Origin: Spirogloea muscicola
Taxonomy: Eukaryota; Streptophyta; Zygnematophyceae; Spirogloeales; Spirogloeaceae
Reading direction: 5' to 3'
Length of the DNA: 64,000 nt
NCBI GenBank assembly: GCA_009602725.1
Contig: WELB01000019.1
Span: forward strand, 317,059-381,058
The notes beneath the pieces were generated by a model, which was not told the DNA's origin, ran no database searches, and saw only the letters and a program-made list of their open reading frames with translations. Positions 52,275 through 64,000 of this stretch are shown here, piece after piece. Position 1 is the first letter of the stretch; every line of letters begins with the position of its first letter. Both the position numbers and the translations under genes were made by a program.

Positions 52275-52823
52275 ATGGCGGCGGCGGCGGCGACGTCCGC
52301 CGTGGCCGTGGAGCACATCCCGCCGGGCGATCCGCGGCTGCTCGCCGACGTGTTCCCCGTCCTGCGCGAGCTGCGGCCGCACATCGACGCCGCCGCCCTC
52401 CAGCTTATCTACGCCCGAGGCCACGAGCAGGGCTTACGCTTCGCCGCCGCCTACGCCGCCGCACCCGCCGCCGCCGCCAACGACGGCGGCGACGGCGGCG
52501 GCGGCGACGGCGATGTGGGCGGCGGCGGCGGAGGCGGCGGCAGCGGTGCGCAGCTCGCCTGCATCGGCGTCATCAGCTGGCGAGTGCTGTGGCAGGCCTT
52601 CCGCAGCAAGGTGCTGTACGTGGACGACCTCGTGACGTCGCCCGCCGAGCGCTCCCGCGGCGTCGGCGCCGCCATGATCGCCGCCGCCGAGGCCGCCGCG
52701 CGCGCCGAGGGCTGCCACTTCCTCACGCTCGACTCCGGCGTCCAGCGCGCCGCCGCCCACAAGTTCTACTTCCGCCAGGGCCTCGCCATCGATTGCTTCC
52801 ACTTCAGCAAGCGGCTCACGTAG
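52275..52823 (+). CDS. GNAT-family N-acetyltransferase
   Basis: Intronless gene of 182 residues; acetyl-CoA dependent, substrate unknown. The core fold is recognisable: IGVISWRVLWQAFRSKVLYVDDLVTSP (beta 4), then the acetyl-CoA loop ERSRGVGAAMIAAAEAAARA (motif A, R-x-x-G-x-G/A), CHFLTLDSG, and AHKFYFRQGLAIDCFHFSK (motif B, typical of small plant GNAT proteins). ATG 52275 is the first in frame; the frame extends upstream without another ATG. A Gly/Asp-rich low-complexity insert (about residues 73-93) interrupts the N-terminal half. It is the only single-exon gene called here, and very GC-rich. A retroposed origin is possible but not shown. Confidence 0.85.
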   Translation: MAAAAATSAVAVEHIPPGDPRLLADVFPVLRELRPHIDAAALQLIYARGHEQGLRFAAAYAAAPAAAANDGGDGGGGDGDVGGGGGGGGSGAQLACIGVISWRVLWQAFRSKVLYVDDLVTSPAERSRGVGAAMIAAAEAAARAEGCHFLTLDSGVQRAAAHKFYFRQGLAIDCFHFSKRLT

Positions 52824-53272
52824 CTGTGAACGCTAAGCCCTGAAGCCCAACCTCAAACCTTAAACCCTGAGCCCGCTGCCTGCCGCTGCCCTTCCAGAGA
52901 GTGAAGGTTAGCCTTGGCCCACTTGGACTTGCTAGCCCACAAAGGGCCGGTTGGGGCCACACAAGGTGGCTTTATTGCAAGCTGTTGCTCCTGCTTCAGG
53001 GCTTGGCAAGCCAATTTGTTGGATCACAAAGATCCAGCATTGCCACTTTGTCACCTACATGGAGGCCTGTGGCTGACAGCTGAGGCTCCTGAGCAAATTG
53101 CGGCGATCACACTGCCGGCTGCATCACAGTGCCATGTTGCAATGATGGAACTAATGTCTGCAGCTCACAGCCTGAGTTCATAAGGTCAGGTCGCGGGCTA
53201 TGCTGCAGCAGCGCACCGTCATCGCATGCCTTGTTAGACCGCTCCACCGTCGCCGAGTAGTCTCGCAATCGA
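52824..53272. other. Intergenic region between convergent genes
   Basis: 3' flanks of the GNAT gene (+) and the coiled-coil gene (-). No feature recognised. Confidence 0.35.
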
Positions 53273-54763
53273 TCAAGTATTGAGGCTCCTCCCCTGGCCT
53301 TCGGCGTCGGCCTTGAAGCGGAGCAGCTCGCGGAACGCATCCTCTAGCGCCAGACGCACCGCATCCCGCTCCTCGTGCGCCGCCTGCAGCGCAAGTCGGA
53401 GCTCCTCGGCGCTCATATCCGCTAACAATGGCCCGCTGCCTTCCTTCTTGGCACCAGCCCCGTGGACCAGAAGATCCTCTTCGGCCTCGCGCAGGACCCC
53501 ACTTATGACATTGCGCCCTGCCTGCGAGCCCGTTAACACTTCTGTGGGCCCCTCCCCACCATCTTCCGGCACCTGATCATGGTCAATATCAGCGCTGCGC
53601 TTGGAATGGCCAGCAGCAAGCTCCGTTGTGGCAACAGACAATTCCATCAACAGGTTTTCCCGCTCGCGGTTGGCGGCCGCCAACAACGCCTTCCACCCGT
53701 CGCGCTCCTGCGACACCTCGGTGAGCATGCCCGCCAGGCCGTCCCGGTCCCGCCGCACCTCTACCAGCACCGCCTCAGCGGCCGCCACGCCGTCCACAGT
53801 AGCCGCGACCTCGGCTCGCAGGCCGTCACGCTCCCTCCATGCGGCGCCCAGCCGCCGCTTGAGGCGCTCCCGCTCCTGGGCCAGCGCCGCCGTCTGAGCA
53901 CGCAGCTCCTCTGCCTCCTTGTGGCGGCCCTCCACGAGCGCTACCAGCGCCTGTTCCTTGTCTGCGTGCTCCACCTCCAGCACCTGCCGCTTCGCCAGCT
54001 CCTCCTCCGCGATGGCTCGAAGAGACGTGCACTCAGCTCTCGCAGTCAACATGGCAGCATGCAGCTCCTTCAGTGTCCTGCATCACTCACACCCACAAGA
54101 ACCTGCATCCAGCTTTGACATCACAAGAGATGCTAAATCTGGAGACTTCAAGAGATTGGACACAACACAAGGAACACAAGGAATGATTGCAGCAAGCACT
54201 CACCTCGCCATGACCTCCACCTCGCGCTGCGCTGCAACCTCCTGTTGCAACCGCCACTGCAAGTGCTCCTCACGGAGCTCCTGCAATTGCAGCACCCCAT
54301 GCTGCCACTTTTAGGATCCTCCTTCCTTGCATAGGCAGTGCAGATCGAGCCAGAAATGAGATCAACTTGCTTGGAGGGCAGGTTGTGTCAAGCACAAACC
54401 TGCATATTTTGTTCCATCACGTGCACCTGCACCTGCGCACTTGCAAGCTCCGCAGTGATCTCTACACACTGTCAAAGACAAGGACAATGGTCGCCAACCT
54501 TTGCCTCAGAGAGCTACATCGTACAAACTGCATCATGGACCCTAGATTGTACATGTACGATCATCCCAACCTGCAAGTATGCCAGATGATGCTGCACAAA
54601 TCTTTCAGATTCCGCATGCACAATGCTGTGCTTGTTAAATGCTGTGACCAGTGGTGGTGCATCAGCGGTTGCCTTCGCAACTGACCTGAGCCCGCAGGCG
54701 CAGAACCTCGCCCTCAGGCGCCGCGGCGCCGACTGTTGGCGGGCCAATCTTACAATTAACCAC
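53273..54763 (-). CDS. Predicted long coiled-coil protein, 5' end unresolved
   Basis: No named family recognised. Exons 54763-54686, 54468-54400, 54280-54204 and 54077-53273 join in phase (0, 0, 2) and give 342 residues ending LNT and a stop at 53275-53273. The sequence is dominated by heptad-like runs of Leu, Ala, Glu and Arg: EVLRLRAQ, ELREEHLQWRLQQEVAAQRE, RTLKELHAAMLTARAECTSL, EEELAKRQVLEVEHADKEQA, with a less helical acidic stretch (about residues 215-250) and a last helix LALQAAHEERDAVRLALEDA. This predicts a mostly alpha-helical structural or scaffolding protein. Exon 1 of this set starts at an acceptor, so more exons lie upstream; I could not place them between 54764 and 56000. Confidence 0.7.
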
Positions 54764-55590
54764 CTGCCAATAACAACTGCCATGTTACATTGACGGCTGC
54801 AGCCTCATCTGTGCAACTTCTTCATGTGGGCCCCTGCCTGGAGGATGACAAAAGCTGGGGTGCCTTGTCTCAGTTGCCAGCCGAGCATCACAAGCCTCAG
54901 GAGTGCGACCCGAAGGCAGCCTCAAGGCTTGATCACAGGAAATTCTGCTACAGCTGCCCTTGCAAGGTGTCTGGCAGTGTGTGGGCGCCACTCACTCTGG
55001 ACAGCCGAGTGGTCCCTTTCAGGGGCGATGGGCTGTCTGCGGCAAGCTTTGTGCTGGCCCTCGACCTGCTGGCGGCTTCAGGCACATGGCCGGGCACACC
55101 CTGCAGGCAGCCGCGGCTGGGCTCAGAGCGTCCCCCACGCAGCGCACAAGCCGTGCTCCAATAGTCGTCAAAGCAGTAGCCAAGTTGTCAGGCAATTGGT
55201 CTCAATTGGTCTCAATTGGTCTCAATTGTTCTCAATTGCTCTCAATTGGTCTCAATTGTTCTCAATTGGTCTCAGTTGGTCTCAGGTGACGCAGTCGCAT
55301 CAAGCTTGTGTCGGTGAGCCTCTCACATTCTTGATGTGTATCGTCGCGCCATTGGCGCCCACGTGGCTGCGCTGTGGTCGCTGATGGCCAGCGGCCGGAT
55401 GCGGCTGAGGCAGTGGTGGCGGCTTCGTGGGAGGAGTGCATGGCGACTGTGGCCCTGCGTTTGATAGAGAATTCCGGTGAGACTGTGCCAGTGTGATAAG
55501 TGAACGACCAGTGCGTGCAGCTATCATATCTTAAAGAGATCTTCCTATCCCTTGCGGGATCTGAGACCGGTGTTTGCGCCATGAAAACGC
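54764..55590. other. Unassigned region with a 10-base minisatellite
   Basis: Expected to hold upstream exons of the coiled-coil gene. Open stretches exist on both strands but none joins convincingly. The minisatellite is listed separately. Confidence 0.35.
55191..55287. repeat. Minisatellite, unit CTCAATTGGT (10 bases)
   Basis: Nine to ten head-to-tail copies in perfect 10-base register, with single-base variants (TTGTT, TTGCT, CAGTTGG). Each unit contains the palindrome CAATTG. Because 10 is not a multiple of 3, the reading frame rotates through it, so it is not a coding repeat. Confidence 0.95.
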
Positions 55591-55911
55591 GATGTCCTAA
55601 CGCTGTGACTCTGCGTTGCTGCGGGCTCTAGTCAAAGCCACGACGGCCACAGTGGCAAAGAAGGCTGGCAGGAGCGGCGCACGCAGCACCTGCGCCAGCG
55701 TTGGGGCCGGCCGTTGGTGGCGGGAGTACGCTCGTGGGCGAGAGCTCCGTGGCGGGCCGGCCGCGGAACCTTGCGGCCGGCGCCGGCTGGCCTTCCTGCG
55801 GCGGCGGCGGCGGCGGCGGCGGCATTTGCGGCGTGAGCCATGGCGGCGCTCTTGGTGGGGCCTTGCCAAGAGAGGAGCTCGACAGCCGGCAGCCGGACGG
55901 CAGCAGAGGCC

Positions 55912-55943
<32 letters not shown>

Positions 55944-56110
55944 AGGGCCGGACCTCGAGCTTCAGCGGGCCGGGCCTGCGGGGGCCGAACGCCATGGCCG
56001 CCGCCGAGGCCGCCGGGCCTCGCGCCGGGCTTTTTGGCGGCGGCGACGGCCGCAGAGTCCGCGGGGACTGGTTAACTGCGGGTTAGGAGCTGATGGGAGT
56101 CCTTAATGGT
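55591..56110. other. GC-rich island with GGC-trinucleotide runs
   Basis: Two (GGC)n tracts (about 55800-55825 and 55914-55944). Both strands have Ala- or Arg-rich open frames produced by these repeats. It could be a first exon and promoter, but nothing identifies a gene. Confidence 0.4.
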
Positions 56111-56277
56111 CCGGCCGGCCGCCTGTAGTGACGGCGGATGGTCCCCACCTCCGTTGACGGAGTGGGGAGGGAGACGTCCCACCTGCCCTGGCTTACTGGC
56201 ACGCTCATGACGATGATGGAAGTTCATTAAGACGGGTCCGCAGTGCTCGCAGGGAGCAGGCGACCGTCGTTCGGTGC

Positions 56278-57330
56278 TAACGAGAGAGAAGGTGCGCACA
56301 AAAAGGAGGCCAAATCAAAGCCATAATCTGTTCATGCAAAAGCTAGTGTAGTGCAAAGAAATGGCTCCACAAAGCGAAGCTCTATGCAACGGGCGGCTAA
56401 ATTTGTCCACTTAATGGATGACCCGAGTGAAGATACAAGGTCCGAGACGCACGGAGCGTACGAGTGTCCATTTATAAGAAGAAGTGGCTTTCCCAATTGG
56501 GGCAAGGCTGTGAAAAGCCAGCCCGAAAAGAAAAGGGTCGAATGGGCCACAATGACGGACCAGGCCAGGAAGAAGTGGCACTCCCAATGGGGGCAAGGGC
56601 TGCGAAAAGCCAGCCCAAAAAGAATTGACAAAGGTTTGGAGGGGCCTACAAGATATTAGCAGCTACAAAGGGGCCGGAAGATGCTGTCAGAACAGGGGGA
56701 GGATGGATCACTCAGTAGGTACGAGTGAGTAGCCTCAGATCCGACAGACTAGCTGCCGGGAAACTATCCCCGACGGAGGGGCCTGAAAATGCTGTGTCAG
56801 AACGGGTGGAGGATGGACCCTTCAGTAGCTACGAGTGAGGAGCCCCATATCCGACAGACAAATACACGAATACACGACATTTTCTTCGACAGACTAGCTG
56901 CCGGAAGCTATCCCCCTGACGAAAGCCAGAGGCTGCAGCGAGAGCACGGCCAGCACGCAGATGCAAGGCGTGGGCCATGGACCGCGGGAGGGAGACTGAC
57001 AAACGCACAAACGCATGCGGTATACCTGGGCCCACGAGCCAGCGGCGTTGAAGTCAGTGTGCTTTGGTTTCTTAGCGCTTCCTCTGGCTTCTTTGGAGGG
57101 GCCGGCTCACCTCGCCGACAGGACACAGCGCGCCACGCAAGCCTGGCCAGCAGGTCAAGCCACTGGGACCCGAGAGCCCCGTGCACATCCACGGCCAGGG
57201 GTACGAACTCGTCCCCAGCCGGGTGGTCTGCGTATTTGGCCACCTTGCAGCGAGCGGCGTTCGCCGCTGCATAGCAAGCCCTCGAGGCAGAAAGCCCCGG
57301 GGTTGGCGCGATCCCCCACATCGGTGGTGG
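56278..57330 (-). mobile_element. LINE-like retroelement, 3' portion (minus orientation)
   Basis: The best-preserved copy. Minus-strand reading from about 57300: CKVAKYADHPAGDEFVPLAV, DVHGALGSQWLDLLARLAW, then (frame change) SMAHALHLRAGRALAAASGF at about 56975, and a stop. This looks like the C-terminus of a reverse-transcriptase-type ORF (inference). Below 56830 follow ACTCGTAGCTACTGAAGGG and GACACAGCATTTTCAGGCCC (repeated around 56680-56790), two GGGCTGGCTTTTC(G/A)CAGCC(C) modules (56500-56625), and the family end (GAGAGAGAAGGTGCGCAC) at 56281. It is 5'-truncated and frameshifted. Confidence 0.55.
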
Positions 57331-57349
57331 TAAGTGAAAGGGGAGCAGC

Positions 57350-57765
57350 CTGACGTGGGACTCCCAACTTTCACAGCCCTCGCCCCTTGGAAAAGTTCCT
57401 TATTGGGCTAGCATCGCCGCGTCTTGCAAGTAAGTTGTTGCACCTTCCGGCCCTTCCAGGGCTGGCTTTCCACAGCCCTTGCCCCCATTGGGAGAGCCAC
57501 TTCACTTTTGGGCTGGCCAATCACAGAAATCGCCCTCTACTGGACGAGTCTTTCAGACCTTGTACATTCCTTTGGGCTGGCTTCTCACAGCCATGCAAGA
57601 GAGAAGTGGCTCTCCCATGGGGGCAAGGGCTGTGAAAAGCCAGCTCGAAAAGGAATTGACAGGGTTCGAAGGGGCCAAATGACGGAAAGACGCCATGTGA
57701 GAATGGTAGGATGGACCACTCAGTAGCTACGATTGAAGTGCTGTCAAGTCCGACAGCCATTTCAA
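57350..57765. repeat. Opposed repeat-family modules
   Basis: Plus-oriented modules (GGGCTGGCTTTCCACAGCCC at 57460-57480, GGGCTGGCCAATCACAG at about 57509) run directly into minus-oriented ones (GGGCAAGGGCTGTGAAAAGC at 57622, GTTCGAAGGGGCCAAATGAC at 57663), so two copies meet head-on near 57600 and form an imperfect large inverted repeat. Confidence 0.65.
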
Positions 57766-58252
57766 GGTTTGAAAGTGGAACTCAATCTGAAGGTACAAAG
57801 GAATTATCTTATCTAACAGAGATAACATAAAGATTAAGTTACTCAGCGAGTATCTGGAAAGTTCCAATGCTAACTCTTCTGATTATACAGCTGTTTAAGT
57901 GCCTCAAATCCGACAGCCATTGCCTTGCATTGGAGGAGCTGTTTCCTTCCCACCGGGAGCCAAAACAACGGTGCCGTAGGGCGGGAAAATGCGTGTATAT
58001 TAAGAGATGGGGAGGCCATGTGTGGCCAAGTACAAAGGCAAGCAAGGCGAGGGGGCAAAGCGGCAGGCCGTTAATCCCCATCCGCAATATGGTGGGAGTC
58101 TGCCCACCAAGGACGCACCAAATAAGAGCGCAAGCGACCCGTCGGGAATTGGCCCCCCGCAAGCACGCGGCTTGGCGCCGCCGTGGCCCCCCCTCCGCCG
58201 GCGGCGGCTGGCGCGACGGATTCCGCGGCGGCCTTCGCGGCGGCTTCCGGCG
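57766..58252. other. Upstream region of the unknown coiled-coil/basic gene
   Basis: AT-rich to about 57900, then increasingly GC-rich toward the ATG at 58253. It contains short repeat-family pieces (GCCAAGTACAAAGGCAAGCA at 58023, also seen near 51150) and probably the promoter. Confidence 0.35.
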
Positions 58253-59249
58253 ATGGCGGCGCTGGACGCGGAGCTGCTGGCGGTGCCGGCGGTGGCGGCG
58301 GCGCTGCCGGCGTACGACACCTTCCTGCGCTGCTGCGGCTGGGCGCGGCACGCCGGCGAGCTGGAGGCCGCCGGCGTGGAGGGCGTGGAGCAGCTCCTGT
58401 GCTACGCGGAGCCGGAGCTGGACNCCGGTGGCGGAGGCTGCGGAGGAGCCGCCGCCGCCGGTGCCGGTGCTGCCTCCCGTCGTCCCGCTCACGGCGTACG
58501 CGGTGGAGCCAGCGCCGCCGCTGGAGCACGGCTCCGCCGGCGCGGCCGCCGTCGCCGGACTCGAGGAGCAGCGCCAGCCGCATACCCTCGCCGGCCCCGC
58601 GGACGAGCCTGGCGCTGGCATCGAGGACGACGAGATGCGGCCCCACAAGCTGATACGAGGGCCCGCGACGGCGGCAGAGGGCGGCGCCGACGCCGGCACT
58701 GAGAGCCACGAGCGGAGGAAGCGCGGCGGGCGCAGATCGACGCGCAAGTACATGTATTCGGAGGCGCGCAACGCGGAGCTGGCGAGCCTGCGGGCGCGCA
58801 ACAGTATCTTAAGACAACGCATTTCCATTAAGGAGGGCCAGAAGGCGGAGCTGCTGCAGGAGCGCCGGTTCGCGGATGCCGCCGCCGCCGACGCAGCGCA
58901 CGAGGAGGCCTACCTGCAGCTGCAGGCCAACCTGAGCCGGGTGCGCGACCTCGAGCACAAGGGCGTGCGTCACCAGCGCTACATGCGCCGCAAGTACGGC
59001 GGCGGGCCCAGCAAAGGCGGCGGCGGCGGCACTGGGGGGCTCCTGGCGCCGCCGCCATCAAAGGCCGAGGGCACACAGGGCGGCCCCATTGATGGCCAGG
59101 CGGACGTTGCAATGAGCGACAGCCATCTGCAAGAGGGCGCAGGACATGCGCTGCGCAAGGACGGCCTGGATGTGACAACGACGACACCGGGAGGCGGGCA
59201 GCCCAACGGCGCTACCGACGGCAGCATCCCTGACGTCGGTGTATGCTAA
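58253..59249 (+). CDS. Unknown protein with basic region and coiled coil
   Basis: Not recognised. ATG 58253 opens 57 codons (MAALDAELLAVPAV..., helical, with AYDTFLRCCGWARHAGELEA) up to a single N at 58424. After the N the coding frame shifts by one, so the N stands for a gap of unknown size rather than one base. The downstream frame runs 275 codons to TAA near 59249: a Pro/Ala-rich linker, acidic stretches, a strongly basic patch ERRKRGGRRSTRKYMYSEAR, a likely coiled coil (AELASLRARNSILRQRISIK to about LQLQANLSRVRDLEHKG), then a Gly-rich, Pro-rich tail. Basic region followed by coiled coil recalls bZIP-like DNA-binding proteins, but the invariant bZIP Asn/Arg spacing is absent, so I do not call it one. 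Confidence 0.6.
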
Positions 59250-59493
59250 GCCGCAGCCGCCGGTAGACCCAAGGCTGGCCGAGCTACCACCCATTTGCCA
59301 GCGCGGTCCGCAGTCTAGCTCGCAAGGTCATGGACATCCAGGCAAGGCCATTGCTACGAGCAATCAAAGCAGCCGCTGAGAGGTGTAGGACCTTGCAACA
59401 AGGCGGCGCAATGGCCGATGACAATGTGTGGTGCTACTCATGGGCCGCGGTGAGCGGGGAGCGTATGGTACAGGGATGCCCTTCGAGAATGCT

Positions 59494-63787
<4,294 letters not shown>

Positions 63788-63949
63788 CTGCACCACAGCA
63801 GCGAGCAGTTCGGTGACGAAGGGCTGGGCTGTGCTGCCCAGGCAGTAGCAAGAGCGGTAGTGGAGACTCGGGGGAGGGAGGGGGATTTCTTTTAATTGAG
63901 GGGGAGGGTGGGGGCTTAGGGGAGGGGGGGAAGCCAGGCTCACATACAC

Positions 63950-64000
63950 AGCCACACACACACACACAGAGAGAAGGGAGAGAGGGGGAGAGAGAGAGAG
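63950..64000. repeat. (CA)n then (GA)n microsatellite at window end
   Basis: CACACACACACACA followed by GAGAGA-rich sequence to the window edge, probably in the next upstream MCM5 intron. Confidence 0.85.

Noticed and set aside
52188-52802. Open frames antisense to, or shifted from, the GNAT gene
   Set aside because: Shadows of a very GC-rich coding exon.
58770-58960. bZIP transcription factor call for the unknown gene
   Set aside because: The basic patch is not followed by the invariant Asn-x7-Arg spacing into a leucine zipper, so the family cannot be claimed.

Overview
This window is nuclear DNA from a eukaryote of the green lineage, most likely a green alga. Almost every gene is split by many short spliceosomal introns (about 50-800 bases, GT-AG, with two probable GC-AG cases). 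It encodes a plant-type chloroplast MPBQ/MSBQ methyltransferase (VTE3) and a plant-type m-AAA protease. First exons are GC- and GCC-rich, while introns and 3' ends are more AT-rich. The sequence alone does not separate chlorophyte from streptophyte. I rebuilt exon-intron structures by hand from splice signals, reading-phase continuity and recalled family motifs; no alignment or database search was run. Two N gaps (861-1321 and 15860-16244) and three single Ns (22867, 49608, 58424) interrupt it.

Layout, left to right: a ubiquitin-specific protease fragment (-, 1-407) runs head-to-head with deoxyhypusine synthase (+, 809-3793). A 25-exon FANCJ/BRIP1 helicase follows (-, 4900-12251), then VTE3 (-, 13838 into the gap), head-to-head with an isoamyl-acetate-esterase-like GDSL hydrolase (+, 16459-18896). 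Next come a Core-2/I-branching-type glycosyltransferase (-, 19339-23050), the Arp2/3 activator WASH1 (-, 24153-28808) and a divergent mitochondrial m-AAA FtsH protease (+, 29638-34106). The rRNA methyltransferase BUD23 (+, 36049-38564) is followed by a protein joining a 2Fe-2S thioredoxin-like domain to TPR repeats (-, 39130-40854). After a repeat-rich stretch come mannosylglycerate synthase (-, 45645-49228), a GNAT acetyltransferase (+, 52275-52823), a coiled-coil protein (-, 53273-54763), an unknown basic/coiled-coil protein (+, 58253-59249) and MCM5, whose 5' end lies outside the window (-, 59494-63787).

The genes are unrelated housekeeping functions (genome maintenance, translation factor modification, organelle quality control, tocopherol/plastoquinone synthesis, endosomal actin) and do not form a pathway cluster. 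Between and inside them lies one dominant interspersed repeat family. Its best copies (41830-42590 and 56278-57330) carry what looks like the C-terminus of a reverse-transcriptase-type ORF, followed by tandem GGGCTGGC...CAGCC modules and a common end near CGCGCCTTCTCT. Other copies look 5'-truncated, as expected of a LINE-like element. A separate array of Ty3/gypsy reverse transcriptase shards in direct and inverted orientation sits in an esterase intron.

Most worth a second look: mannosylglycerate synthase in a green alga, a complete WASH1 in the green lineage, the paired-CxxC C-terminus on FANCJ, the 2Fe-2S/TPR protein, the RT-shard palindrome array, and the repeat family. I saw no CRISPR array, operon or prokaryotic defence system.
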